Shown: positions 16,192 through 27,445 of the stretch, piece by piece
Position numbering within the stretch: position 1 is the first letter of the stretch
Layout: each line of letters begins with the position of its first letter
From: Arvicola amphibius
Taxonomy: Eukaryota > Chordata > Mammalia > Rodentia > Cricetidae
Length of the DNA stretch: 64,000 bases
Direction of reading: 5' to 3'
NCBI RefSeq assembly: GCF_903992535.2
Contig: NC_052055.2
Location: 115,218,564 to 115,282,563, forward strand
Notes under the pieces: model-generated
What the model was told of the DNA's origin: nothing
What the model saw: the letters and a program-made list of their open reading frames with translations, nothing else
Databases searched by the model: none
Translations under genes and position numbers: made by a program

Positions 16192-17070
16192 CATGAAATA
16201 TATCTTACTATTAATATATTCCCACCCTAACCTAGAACTTCATGCCTCCTCTAAAGACAACTATCTCTTCTTGTCTTCTAGAAATAGTCTGGATATAGCA
16301 AAGACTTCTTAAAATCTATCATATATTTTTATTTTAATATTTGAATACCAACAGAAAGAAGTGCTATGCTGTTCTTTGCTCTTTTTCCTTACTTAGTGGT
16401 ATGCCTCTTGGTGTGTACCAGCGTGTGTACATCCATGCCTTTCCTTGCACCCTCTCTAGAACCCACCTAAGATCCTAGGGGTTTGTTTAGTGAGTCCCCA
16501 TATTGCTGAACAAGCTGACTGCTTCTAGTCTTCCAGAAAACAATACTGCAGTAAACATCCATTCACTTACGATCTTGTGCACACACACAAACCTTTCATG
16601 TATGGGATGAGTTCATAGCTACACGGTGCCAGGGCCAAAGACAGGTGATGTCAAATATTACCGTTGTTGAATGGACTTCCATAGAATCTACACCAGTTTA
16701 CATTCATACCAAGAATGTATCCAACCATTGTTTTAATTCAACCAATATTTGAGTCATACATAATTCTAGGCCTTGGGGAACGCAATGATTAAACAATAAA
16801 AACAACACCAAAGACCTTACCCACTGGAGCCTCCTGTCTCGTGGGAGAGAGGGCAGAGGGGAAAGGTAATACATGTAGCATATTAAGGGACACTAAATTC
16901 TAGGACCAAAATAAAGTGGAGAAAGCAAACAATAAATGCTTAGCACGAAGCCTGACAACGTTGTCAGAGATGGATCTCCAAGACCTGCATGGTAAAAGGT
17001 GAGAACAGCTCCAGTCAAATACCCTGGGGCCTCCACAAGAGCCGTGGAACAAGCACTCTGCCCTCCACCA
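16192..17070. other. intergenic block, possible ancient L1 remnant
   Basis: The part at about 16500-16730 (AATACTGCAGTAAACATCC, TTTACATTCATACCAAGAAT) resembles old mammalian L1 sequence in weak form. The rest is unrecognised. Confidence 0.3.
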
Positions 17071-17074
17071 ATAA

Positions 17075-17221
17075 GGAAGTAAAGGGCACACGCCTTTAAT
17101 CCCAGCACTCGGGAGGCAGAGGCAGGTGGATCTCTGTGAGTTTGAGGCCAGCCTGGTGTACAACAGCGAGTTCTGGGACAGGCTCCAAAACTACAGAGAA
17201 ACCCTGTCTCGAAAAACTTAA
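17075..17221 (+). mobile_element. B1 SINE
   Basis: CACGCCTTTAATCCCAGCAC, GGAGGCAGAGGCAGGTGGAT, GAGTTCTGGGACAGGCTCC and CCTGTCTCGAAAAAC, followed by an AAACAAACAAG tail. An older reverse B1-like piece follows at about 17245-17355. Confidence 0.9.
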
Positions 17222-17359
17222 ACAAACAAGCAATGAAGAAACAAAATGAGACACGGTCCTGCTAGGTTCCCCAAGTTGGTCCTGAACTCAAGGCTCATGT
17301 GGTCCTCTGCCTAAGCCTCTGAACAGCTGGGATTCCGGATGTACCTCACCTTGCCAGAC

Positions 17360-18379
17360 AGATAAGACAAAAGATCTAAGTTCCTACCTTCTTATCTGTG
17401 AAGTCAGATAATAATAGCACACACACCAGAGACTGTTGAAGAATCCAGTAATATTACATAATTTATTATAAACAGCCCTTATAGTGGACAGTACTGTGGC
17501 CCAGGGAAGGACAGTTTGGCCACAAGGGAGCAAGATCCTGGGGGAATCAGCAACTGCACAGCAACCAGAACCCAGGCCCTCTGAGCCTGAGCGCCAGGCA
17601 CTTGTGGATGCTCCAAGCAACCAACAGCACTGAGCTCTAAGGAGCACAGGAAGGCAGAGAAGAGGGGGAGCCGTCTAGAAGCTGGCTGCCCAACTCAGTC
17701 AGGCCTATTGGCCGAGCCTGCTGGGGTCTACTCACAAGACATCCACTTCCGGGATGGTGCTCTCAGCCAAAGGCAACAGTCTTGCTGGCCGCCCTGGCCC
17801 ATCTGCTGCAATGAGACTCTCCCAAAGCCTGGACTCCCATTGGGTTCCATCCAAAGACTCTCTTGGAAGATAAGCTCTTGAGTCGCAGCTGTGGAAATAC
17901 ACAGACCCAGCAGAGCATGCGCATCTGCCGGCCTGGGCGAGACTCTCGAGCCCACCGAGGGTGTGGTGGACGCTGCCCCTCAACTCTCCGTGTGTCCTTG
18001 TCTCACCTGGTGGCTTCTCCTCTTCTGTCCACACTGAGATCCCTCCCTCTTCTCTCTTCTTCTGCTCCCCAGAGCCCTGTCCTTGTAGGGCTCTAACCCT
18101 CCTTCAATAAGAGACCCCTTCCTTCTACTCTTTGTGCTTAACTCCGATATTTTTATTACCAGGAAGTGGGAAATAAAAAGAGAAATGTCTTTGCCCTGAG
18201 TTAAGATTATGTAATACATACGTGCACCAGAATATTACCTGCTGCCCCATATTTATATGCTATTTTAGTGTGTCAGTTATATACATACACAAACACAATT
18301 TTCTTATAAAGAAAAATGGGTGAATTATAATAGTGTCTAATTTAAGAAAAAAGGTAATTCAAAATATTTTTTATTGGGA
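17360..18379. other. intergenic block without recognised gene
   Basis: Around 17870-18170 the CT-rich stretch ending CTCCTTCAATAAGAGACC has an LTR-like feel, but no TG...CA ends with matching flanks could be set. No gene seen. Confidence 0.3.
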
Positions 18380-18500
18380 TTTTTTTTTTGGAGACAGGGT
18401 CTCTCTGTGTAGACCAGAACATTCTTGAACTCACAGAAATGCTCTTGCCTCTGCCTTCCAAGTGCTGGGATTAAAGCCCTCCCCATTATGCCCAGCTTGT
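18380..18500 (-). mobile_element. B1 SINE
   Basis: T-run, GAGACAGGGTCTCTCTGTGT, CTTGCCTCTGCCTTCCAAGT and GCTGGGATTAAAG. A further old reverse B1-like piece lies at about 18690-18800. Confidence 0.8.
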
Positions 18501-19439
18501 GATTCAAATTAGAGAATTTGGCCTCAGAAAAAGAAAAGGTATTAGGGATATGTGAATACATGTATATTTCCTGTTCCCATTTCAACTGTGGGCAGCTACA
18601 TTAACAGATGAATGCTTTGTTGGTTTCAGCCCCTACCACAAACTTTAAAATCCAAGTTATTTGTATCTTTTGCAGAGGCACCCACACCCTTTCCTGGTTT
18701 TATTTGAGATGGGATCTCTTGTTACTTAGCCCAGGCTATCCTGGAATCAGACTCCTCCTGATTCAGTCAACTAAAACTTGTGACCACAACACCTCTAGAA
18801 TCCATGTTCATAACCTTATCCCTACTGACTAGAGCCTAGGCACCCACACATGAGAGCAGGAGCTTGGGAATAGTCTGTGACAATTACTAACTGCATCATT
18901 GTCCCTGTGGGAAAAACAGTATGAAGTCTAAATTTTTCTTCTTTGATTGTTAGGTTGACAACAGACTCCAGTCTTGGTGCATCATTGGCACAGCAACATA
19001 AATAAGCAAATAGGTAGACAAGTAAATAAATAAAGCAAGCAAACAAGCAGTTTGAGATGCTTAGCATCTTAGTTAGGGAAAAAAAATTGATCTACCAAAC
19101 CGGCTTAGATTCCAGTCCCTGACAGAGCACCTTTGTGCTGGTCCTCTGCAGTCTGCACTATGTTTTAATAGATTAACTCTGGAGGAAAGCCACTGTTTTG
19201 ATGGAGGTCAGAGACTTTCCACTGAGCTGTGGGAAAATTTGACTGCTGACTCTGGCTAAATCATAGCCCCAAGGTCCTGAATACACAACTCTTTCTGAAG
19301 AGTCTTTTTCCGAAGTACAAACCCAGCAAACTCCAATTGGTATAGTTTTTGTTCTGTTTTGTTTTTTTGGTTTTTTTTTTTGGTTTTTTGGAGTTTTTTA
19401 TTTTAAATGTATCTAGTGTTGATTTTTGTAGATTCTTGT

Positions 19440-19640
19440 GCTCACCAGTGTCATGTCAAAATGATACAAGTTAAAGTCATCTGAGAGGAGGGAACCTCAA
19501 TTAAGAAAATGCCCCCATAAGATCTATCTTTAAAATGTCTGTAGGACATTTTCTTAATTAGTAACTAATGGGGGAGGGCCCAGTCCATGGTGGGTGGTGC
19601 CATCCCTGGGCTAGTAGTCCTAGGTTCTTTAAGAACACAG
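19440..19640 (+). mobile_element. fragment of 'TGTCAACTTGACAC' muroid repeat family
   Basis: Shares AGTCATCTGAGAGGAGGGAA, CAATTAAGAAAATGCC, GGGGGAGGGCCCAG and GGTGGTGCCATCCCTGGGC with the copies at 30712, 40056 and 41590. Family name not known to me. Confidence 0.75.
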
Positions 19641-19648
19641 GTGGAGAG

Positions 19649-19835
19649 GCTGGAGGTTGGCTCAGTGGTTAAGAGCACTGGCAGCTCTTCCAGAGGACCC
19701 AGGTTCAATTCCCAACACCCACATGGTATCTCACAACTGTCTCTGCTCCTGTTCCATGGTATCAGAAGCCCTCATACAGACAGATCTGCAGGCAAAACAC
19801 CAATGTACACAAAATATAAACATAGATAAATAATC
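19649..19835 (+). mobile_element. B2 SINE
   Basis: GTTGGCTCAGTGGTTAAGAG, CAGGTTCAATTCCCAACACC and an A/T-rich tail that runs into a TATATAA-rich stretch to 19900. Confidence 0.9.
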
Positions 19836-19909
19836 TTTAATTATTTATATATAATATGTATTATTTATATAATATATTATTTATAATTTATATATAATAT
19901 ATATGACTT

Positions 19910-21330
19910 ACCAAAGATAAATCAAGACCAAATAAGCAATTTAAACAGACCCATAACACTTGGTGAAATATAAGCAGTAATTAAACATCTCGCCACCAAG
20001 AAAGGCCTAAGGTCAGATCAATTCAACCTAGAATTCTACTAGACCTACACAGAAGAATTAATGCTAATACTAGTCAAATTATCCTGCAAAAAAGAAAATG
20101 AAGGAACATTTCTTAATTCTTTTTATGAAGCCACTAGTACCCCATACCAAAACCACAAAAAGACCTAACAAAAAAGAATATTACAGGCCAACATTATAAA
20201 AAAAAATTTAAAAGAATCGTAACATATTTGCAAACACCGTTTAAGAGCTCTTAAAAAGACTATCCACCATGAGCAAGTCGCCTTCATCTCAGAGCTGTAG
20301 AGATGATTCGCCGTATTAAATCAATACATGTGATACAGCACATACACAGACCAAAACCACAAGGTCATCTCATGAGAGGCAGAAAAGGTCCTTGACATAA
20401 CCCAGGAGCCCTCCACGATAAAAGTCTTGGTGAGATAACCCAGGAGCCCTCCACGATAAAAGTCTTGGTGAGATAACCCAGGAGCCCTCCACGATAAAAG
20501 TCTTGGTGAGACAAGGGATGCAAGAACGTACCTCAACATCATAAAGACAATCTACAGTAAGCCCGCAGCAAAAGTCAACCTAAATGGAAGGAAACTCCAA
20601 GTATTTCTACTAAAATTGAGAACAAGACAAGGTTGCCCACTCTCTCCACATCTATTCAATAAAGTACTATCAGACAACTGAAGGAGATCAAGAAGATATA
20701 AATAAGAACAGAAGAAGTCAAAGTATCTTTATTTGTAGATAATATGATTTTAAACCAAAAGACCCTAAAAAAAAAAAAAGTCAACCAAGAATCTCCTACA
20801 CCTCAGCAAAGTAACAGGATATAAAATTAACAGGCAAAAATCAGTAACCTTCCTATAAACAAATGACAGATATACTGAGGAAAACATTAGGGAGACAATA
20901 GCTTTCACAGGAGCCTCAAAACAAAACAAAATAAAAAAAAAAAGCTTTGTATGACTCTAACCAAGTAAGTGAAAAACTTGCATAATAAAAACTTTAAGAC
21001 ATCTAAGAAAGAAACTAAAGATGGAAGGATCTCCCATGCTCAGGGATTAGTAGGATTAAGTTTGTAGAATGGCCATCCTACAAAAAGCAGTCTGCAGATT
21101 GGATGCAGTCCTCACTGAAATTCCCATATAATTTCTCACAAAAATTGCAAGCAAAGCATTAAACTTCATATGCAAACACATAGCCAGCATGGCTAAAACA
21201 ATACAGAAGAAGAAGAATCCACTGGAGGTATCCCTAACCCAGACTGCAAGCTATAGTAGCAAGAACAACATGGGGTTGTCATAAAAACAAGTAGATTAAT
21301 CAATGGAATCTAGTTGAAGACTCATTAGTT
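19910..21330 (+). mobile_element. L1 ORF2 remnant
   Basis: The region coding for the reverse transcriptase is readable in pieces, for example GCPLSPHLFN at about 20630-20660, with stops and frameshifts throughout. A 38-bp segment is triplicated inside it (20397-20510). Non-functional. Confidence 0.8.
20397..20510 (+). repeat. 38-bp tandem repeat, three identical units
   Basis: Units starting ATAACCCAGGAGCCCTCCAC at 20397, 20435 and 20473, identical or nearly so, inside decayed L1 ORF2 sequence. Confidence 0.95.
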
Positions 21331-21344
21331 CATAAACCAGTGGA

Positions 21345-21765
21345 CACCTTATTTTGACAAAGCAGCCAAAATGCACATTGTCACTTAATTTAATTTTGAG
21401 CATCCTGACTGGGGTAGGATGAAATCTCATAACAGCTGTCGTTTGCATTTCCCTAGGGGCTAAAGATGTGTGTTTCCTCCTTTGAGAACTCTCTGCTTAC
21501 TTCTCTACCCCATTTTTTCCGTTGGCTTCTTTGTTTCCTTGCTGTTCAGGATTTCTGGGGTTTCTGTTTTTTGTTTTTTTTTTTTTAGTTCCTTATGTAT
21601 TTTAGATACTAATCCTTTCTCAGACTGTATAATTGGTAAAGCTCTTTTCCCACTGCAGAACAGAAGCTTTTTGGTTTTATAAGGTCCCATTTATTAATTG
21701 TTGGTTTTAGCTCCCGTACTATCAGTGATCTGTCAGAAAGTTGTTTCCTTTGCTAGTGAGGGAGT
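21345..21765 (-). mobile_element. inverted L1 segment
   Basis: CATCCTGACTGGGGTAGGAT, GTTTGCATTTCCCTAGGGGC and TTCCTTATGTATTTTAGATA are antisense L1 words. The segment lies directly after sense L1 (19910-21330) and before sense L1 3' UTR-like DNA (about 21910-22090), the layout left by a 5' inversion during insertion. Confidence 0.6.
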
Positions 21766-21909
21766 ATTGGCCAATAGAAAATGAACTCAGTAGTATTTTT
21801 GTGGACTTAGTTTTGGCTTTTTTTTTTTATTAGTCTTTTGCTTGTTTATTTAGTTTTTTTAACTTTTGTGGTTTTGTTGTGTTTCTTGTTTTTTGGCTGT
21901 TGTTTTTGT

Positions 21910-22110
21910 TTTTGTTTTTAGAAAGAGAGGAAGAACATAAAATTGAGTGGGTAGGGAAGTAGGGAGCATCTAGACAAATATGGGGGAAGGGAAAATCATG
22001 ATTGACTATATCATATTAATTTTTTCAATAATAAAAGAAGTTACATGGGTAGGGTTTGTGGGCCTGAGAGGAGTTAGGGAGGGTGTGAATATCATTGAAA
22101 TACATTACGT
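21910..22110 (+). mobile_element. L1 3' UTR-like end
   Basis: GAGTGGGTAGGGAAGTAGGG, ATCATGATTGACTATATCAT, TTCAATAATAAAAGAAG and GAATATCATTGAAATACATT fit the end of an L1 in + orientation. Confidence 0.5.
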
Positions 22111-22127
22111 AAAATTCTCAATGATTT

Positions 22128-22230
22128 AGCTGGGTAGTGGTGGCACACGCCTTTAACCCCAGCACTCAGCATCAGAGGCAGACGGATTTCTGAGTTCAAG
22201 GCCAGCCCCCTGTGCGTGCCTGCTCGTGCG

Positions 22231-22271
<41 letters not shown>

Positions 22272-22300
22272 AGACACACACACACACACACACACACACA
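22128..22300 (+). mobile_element. partial B1 SINE followed by (CT)n(CA)n
   Basis: GGTGGCACACGCCTTTAACC and GAGTTCAAGGCCAGCCCCCT, then cut off. A compound microsatellite of CT and CA dinucleotides occupies about 22230-22301. Confidence 0.8.
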
Positions 22301-22404
22301 AAGTTTTAAATAGGCTTGCTTCCAAAATTCAAATAGTTTACTGTGTTTGGTGGCAAAGACATCTTCTTTTGCACTCCACTTAAAAGTAAGCCCAAATTAC
22401 CTAA

Positions 22405-22621
22405 AAAATTTTTCCTTCATTTTTATATGTGTATGGGTGTTTTGCTTGCATGTGTGTCTCTGTGCATCACTTGTGTGCAGTGTCTGCTGAGGCCAGAGAG
22501 GACATCAGATCCCCTGGGACTGGCATTACAGCTAGTTGTGAGCCACCATGTGGTTGCTGAGGAAATAGAAGTCAGGTCTTCTGGAAGAGCAGCCAGTGCT
22601 CTTGACAATGAGCTGTCCCCC
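22405..22621 (-). mobile_element. B2 SINE
   Basis: GAGGCCAGAGAGGACATCAG, GTTGTGAGCCACCATGTGGT, GAAGAGCAGCCAGTGCTCTT and a decayed head at the right. Confidence 0.85.
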
Positions 22622-22959
22622 ACCCCAAACTATTATTCCAAATGAGCAGACCTTTCACCCTTCAAAGTAAAGTTTTAAAAACTCATCTTCCAATACTTCT
22701 GGGCAATCCTTCCCCAGGTATTTAAAGACTTGCCCGCCATTTATTGAGAAGTACTGATGGTTTTTAAATGTTACAGGTTAAACAGGAAACTCTCCTAGAA
22801 CATGCAGATAGGTCACTTGTGTGGAAAGAAAACCACTATGGAGAGACCAAAGAAGAAATGGGTGTCTATTAAGGACTTTCCACAGTGCACCCTGGTCCAG
22901 AAAACACGCCCAATGATACCAGAAAATACTGGTTCCTCCCTGCCCAAAGGATGAATAGA

Positions 22960-23275
22960 GGATCACGGGACTGGACGCGGACCATCAAATTAACCATAAC
23001 CTAATACCACAGAGCTATAGCCCTGCAAATCATCCCCCACCCAGAGTCAAACATTGGCCAATCAGGACTGCCTTCATTTGCATGATGGGCATCACGTGGG
23101 CGCGAACTCTCACTGAGAAGAGGATAGCTCTTAAATTAAAGCCTCCGCAGCTCACTGTCTACCAGCAGGTCACTTTCCCGTCATTGGCCTTGCTGCTATG
23201 TACTCAGTAAACTGACTTGACTCTGTTGAACTTGGGTGGATTCTTTTTGGTCTGCGACTCTGACCCAGTGCAACT
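22960..23275 (+). mobile_element. LTR-like sequence, gammaretrovirus-type
   Basis: CCAATCAGGACTGCC CAAT-box region, TTTGCATGATGGGCATCACG, an ATTAAAGCCTCC poly(A)-type signal (about 23138), and a GGTCTGCGACTCTGACC stretch near the end. This layout resembles class I endogenous retrovirus LTRs. Ends not defined. Confidence 0.45.
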
Positions 23276-23439
23276 TGCTAATTACCAATTTGACTTGAGA
23301 ATTTGGCCTGAAAATACCATCCCGACTCTTAACTCCCTCGCTGAATATAGATACACAAAGGATTCCCCTACAAGTGTAAATCTGTAAGAAATGAGTGGTT
23401 TCAGCTACAGCAAGCTTAGCCTAGAAGCTACCTGGAAAC

Positions 23440-23800
23440 GGGTGATTCCGGCATTCAAGAGCCTAAGGCCCACCAGTAGCTAAAACTGCTGCGGACGGTG
23501 GGCTATTACAGAGTATGGGTTCATAATTACAGACTTGTAACAACGGCTCTCATTAGGAACAGATCTCAAGTGCCTAATCTGGACCACGGAACATCAAACT
23601 GCTTTTAAAGCTCTCAAACATCAATTAATGTCCACTCTTGCCCTATAAAAGGCATTTAGACGGTGTCTACATTAACAACAAGCAGCTGCCGGAGTCCCTG
23701 GCAGTTCCTAGGTAAGAGCCTCTCACCGATAGTTTATGATTCAAAACGATTAGGTCACCCAAGCACTCAATGGCCCTCCCAGATGAATGCCCTGGCCTTG
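23440..23800 (+). pseudogene. decayed pol fragment, class I endogenous retrovirus
   Basis: Short blocks in changing frames resemble the connection/RNase H-proximal part of gammaretroviral pol. Stops and frame changes interrupt it, so no product is possible. It follows the LTR-like sequence at 22960-23275, suggesting one old, internally deleted provirus. Call rests on eye-matched blocks only. Confidence 0.4.
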
Positions 23801-23831
23801 GCAGCCAGTTGTTAGGAGTGGCTAAAAGTGG

Positions 23832-23906
23832 CTTGGACCATCTGTTCATAGGCAGCCATTGTTGGATTAACTGGACCACAGCTGTAAGTCATTCTAATAA
23901 ATTGCC

Positions 23907-23984
<78 letters not shown>
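23832..23984 (+). repeat. inverted-repeat arm 1 with (CA)n(GA)n
   Basis: CTTGGACCATCTGTTCATAG through AATAAATTGCCTTTA, then about 15 CA and 21 GA dinucleotides. The first about 80 bp recur in reverse at 26651-26730 with one indel. Confidence 0.9.
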
Positions 23985-23986
<2 letters not shown>

Positions 23987-24153
23987 ATTTGGGCAACAGA
24001 TCACCATATTTGAACAATATTACGTCTTGAATCCTGATGGAACAAAAGGACAGACGCTGGCTGACTGCTAGCCCGCTAGGGAAATATCAGACCACACACT
24101 CTGACAACCCCCAATGTAACTCTTTAAACCTTGGGTTTAAATCCCCACTGCTC

Positions 24154-24298
24154 ACCGGGCAGTGGTGGCACATGCCTTTAATCCCAGCACTCGGGAGGCA
24201 GAGGCAGGCGGATCTCTGAGTTCGAGGCCAGCCTGGTCTACAAGAGCTAGTTCCAGGACAGGCTCTAGAAACTACAGGGAAACCCTGTCTCGAAAAAC

Positions 24299-24330
<32 letters not shown>
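24154..24330 (+). mobile_element. young B1 SINE with 15-bp target duplication
   Basis: Near-complete B1 with a pure A32 tail, flanked by AAATCCCCACTGCTC at 24139-24153 and 24331-24345. Confidence 0.97.
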
Positions 24331-24337
<7 letters not shown>

Positions 24338-24345
24338 CACTGCTC

Positions 24346-25128
24346 TGATGCCTGCAAGTCTCTGACCCCACGCCCAGAGTTACCTACAAGTACCTGATGC
24401 TGTTGTTTTGTTTCCAGCAAATCAGATCTGTCAGACCGTCTGGAAACGGCTTTTTAGACCTCAGAAGACAATACTGGCTATGTGATAGGGACTACACAGA
24501 GGTCATTGAACCCAACCTTCTGCATAGATACTGGATTTATTTGTTCAACAGACTGAATCCATAGCTCTCACTGAACTCTGGAGCCTTCCAAAGAGAAATG
24601 AGCTAACCTTTATACTGACTCAAAATATCATTTTTGGTGCTCCATACAATGGAGTCATATGAAGAAAGACAAAGCTCCAATCTCTAAATAATGAAGACAT
24701 ACAAATATTTAGGAGGTAAATAAACTCTCAGAGGCTGTCCTCAAGCACGAAGAGGTGGCTGCCGTGCCTTGCTCCAGACATTGTAAATGAAACCACATTA
24801 CCATCCAAGCCAGTCAGTCAGCAGCAACGAAAACGTGTTTGGGTCTTCTGAGACTAGGAATTGACTCTTCTCTATCCTGAATACTCAGAAGTTGACCCCA
24901 AGAGTGGGATTTTAAAGAGTGGGACCCTTTCTTTCAATGGGAGGTAAGTTCTCTGGGAACTGTTTTGATACCCCAAAACCCTGTGTTTCCTCAAGCTAAC
25001 TTTCTTCCTCAAGTCTCTCATGGTGGAGAAGGTGCGTTAACTGAATTTTTAAGCCATACCATAGAAAGCCAGATAATAGAAAGGCAAGTGAGAGTAGTTA
25101 AAGTAGAAACTTTAAAGAAAAAATTAAA
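24346..25128. other. intergenic block without recognised gene
   Basis: No repeat or exon recognised. Some phrases (GGACCCTTTCTTTCAATGGG region) could still be part of the decayed retroviral remnant further left, but this is not shown. Confidence 0.3.
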
Positions 25129-25135
25129 ACAGCTT

Positions 25136-25304
25136 CTTTTTTGGTTTGTTTGTTTTGTTTTTCAAGACAGGGTTTCTTTGTTTAATGGCCCTGGATGTCC
25201 TGGAACTCACTTTGTAGACCAGGTGGCCTTGAACTCACAGAGATCTGCCTGCCTCTGACTCCCCAGTGCTGGGATTAAAGGTGTGCACCACCACTGCCTG
25301 GCTG
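25136..25304 (-). mobile_element. B1 SINE, first of a nested pair
   Basis: TTCAAGACAGGGTTTCTTTG, TGTCCTGGAACTCACTTTGT, GATTAAAGGTGTGCACCACC. Flanked by CAGCTTCTTTT words at about 25130 and 25307. Confidence 0.92.
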
Positions 25305-25310
25305 GCAGCT

Positions 25311-25315
<5 letters not shown>

Positions 25316-25346
<31 letters not shown>

Positions 25347-25494
25347 GTTTTTCGAGACAGGGTTTCCCTGTAGTTTCTAGAGCCTGTCCTGGAACTAGCT
25401 CTTGTAGACCAGGCTGGCCTCGAACTCAGAGATCCGCCTGCCTCTGCCTCCCAAGTGCTGGGATTAAAGGCGTGCGCCACCACCGCCCGGCCTG
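25316..25494 (-). mobile_element. B1 SINE, second of a nested pair
   Basis: Close to the cricetid B1 consensus with a T30 run. The flanks repeat TGGCAGCTTCTTTT (about 25303-25316 and 25494-25507), so it used the first B1's own flank as its target. Confidence 0.95.
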
Positions 25495-25509
25495 GCAGCT
25501 TCTTTTAAT

Positions 25510-26570
25510 AAGACCCAAAGTATCATCATTCTCCAAATCAAGGAGACCATACAAATTCAAAAGAGAGTCCTGTCAATCACCAGCTGGTGCACAGTTTCTG
25601 CTCCAGCACGTTAGACATTACAACAGCAAGAAGCTCTTCACGTGCTGGACTCTGGCCGATTTAGTGAGCAGGGAGAGTCAGCAGGCTGAAGTTACTGCAA
25701 GCAGCATCCTCTAGGGTTCCAGTTCTCGTGCCTTGGGCTCTTGGCAGGGACCTGTGTTACAGCTCTCAGTCTGGGTTCTTTGAAACCGTTGGCCTTGGAA
25801 ACATAACAGCTTACTGGAACTCTTCCGACAAATGCCTACAGTTTCTTTTCTTGACGCCCTTCATCTTTTTCTCCTTCCTTAGGCTCTCCCTTCCCTTTCT
25901 CTACTCCCACTGCCCTTTTCCTTCCTGGCGCAGCTGCTCTGAAACCATGAATCTGTTTCTTCATCTGTCAGGTATTGGGTCAGATGACCGCTTCCGTCGT
26001 AGGGACTCTTCAGGGTGCTTGCCAGGGTCAGTTGGGTCTGATGTGTCGGCCGCCACCAGGAGCCCACTTGTCTACTGCCACAAGTCATCTGTGGCTGTGG
26101 CTGCTTCCTCCGTGTCATCAGCTCAGCTCACACTACTGAGGAGAGACGGGAAATGCTCTCTGGGGAGAAGCCTGTCATCGGGTAACCCAAGAGTATCTCC
26201 CAGCTGACTCACTGAGCTAGCCTAAGCAGACTAATTACAGCTCAGGAAGGGATGGCTGTATCAACACGACCATTAGTTAGTTTGTTTGTTTAGACCAATC
26301 ACAGCCTTGTCTCTTAGTACCAATCAGTCCCTGGGGCTTGTGTTTTGCACCAATCTGGACCTGGCTTCTTAGTATTAACCAGAGTCATCAAGACTTACAT
26401 TTGGACCAATCACAGGCTTAGCACCAACCACTCAGAGAATTTCTCTGTTAGACCATGAATGTGCTGTCCCTCTGGTCAAAATGGAAGTGGTTGCAGGGTC
26501 CTCTGAAGTTCGTTTAGTACAAAATTTTTGCTGGTGCTATGCTTTTCAGGAACTAGATTAATCAACTGAT
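25510..26570. other. intergenic block without recognised gene
   Basis: An open frame of 159 codons at 25728-26207 has no recognisable domain, no splice context and low-complexity Ser content; I do not call it a gene. Confidence 0.4.
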
Positions 26571-26579
26571 TCTCTATCT

Positions 26580-26601
26580 GTCTGTCTCTCTCTCTCTCTA
26601 C

Positions 26602-26650
<49 letters not shown>
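26580..26650 (+). repeat. (CT)n(GT)n microsatellite
   Basis: TCTGTCTCTCTCTC followed by about 22 GT dinucleotides; forms the dinucleotide part of inverted-repeat arm 2. Confidence 0.95.
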
Positions 26651-26654
<4 letters not shown>

Positions 26655-26730
26655 GGCAATTTATTAGAATGACTTACAGGCTGTGGTCCAGTTAATCCAA
26701 CAATGGCTGCCTATGAACAGATGGTCCAAG
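26651..26730 (-). repeat. inverted-repeat arm 2
   Basis: Reverse complement of 23832-23911: TAAAGGCAATTTATTAGAAT through GGTCCAAG. Confidence 0.9.
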
Positions 26731-26810
26731 AATCCAGTAGTTATTCAACCCCTGAGACTGGAAATTATATCTGAAGCAGCAGAAATTTCTTTGGCACCAC
26801 TCAAAAGTTG

Positions 26811-26975
26811 CCTCCAGAGATGCAATCCTCCATACTGTGGGCTCTCTGAGCTACGGGGATCCCTCCAGAGATGCAATCCTCTGTACTATGGGCTCTCTGA
26901 GCTACGGGGATCCCTCCAGAGATGCAATCCTCCATACTGTGGGACTCCCTGAGCTACAGGGACCCCTCCAGTTTT
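26811..26975 (+). repeat. 51-bp tandem repeat, three units and a partial
   Basis: CCTCCAGAGATGCAATCCTC-type units start at 26811, 26862 and 26913, with a partial at 26965. Confidence 0.95.
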
Positions 26976-27344
26976 GCCTGTGTGCCTTTTTTTTTTCTGT
27001 GTAGTGAGGCAGCCGCTGTCTTTCCAGCTTGTCTGCCCAGTGTGGCTACTGGAAGATTCAACCTCTTTTTCTTATTTTATCGTTGATTGCTCTACCCACT
27101 TATCTTTGGGAGCTGAGTGGCTAAGTCTAGGTGGCTGAGACTCCAGTGATATTAGCGCCTTTATAAAAGAAGCCATATGAAGGTTGTTTATGCCATTGGA
27201 GGACAAAAGCCTCCTCCCTGAAGCAGGAAATGGGCACTGATCATTAGATCTTCGACTTCAAGCTTGCAGAAACTCTGAGGAATACATTAAAAGCCTAATC
27301 TATGCTATTTTTTTCTCCTACCCCTTTGTCCATTGAAATATTTT

Positions 27345-27445
27345 GGGTTTGTATAGATATAGAAGTACATATCATAAAATTTACCATTTTAACCATTTTT
27401 AGGTATACAGTTCAGTAGCTTTGAGTACACTCATATGTATGTGAG
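27345..27445 (-). mobile_element. ancient mammalian L1 3' end
   Basis: AAAATTTACCATTTTAACCA and TATACAGTTCAGTAGC are the antisense of the widespread old L1M 3' terminus known across mammals. Confidence 0.6.

Noticed and set aside
17870..18170. Possible further LTR ending in CTTCAATAAGAGACC
   Set aside because: No paired TG...CA ends with matching flanks, and AATAAG rather than AATAAA; left as unassigned.
25283..25714. 143-codon + strand frame
   Set aside because: Made largely of antisense B1 sequence, including its poly(T) run.
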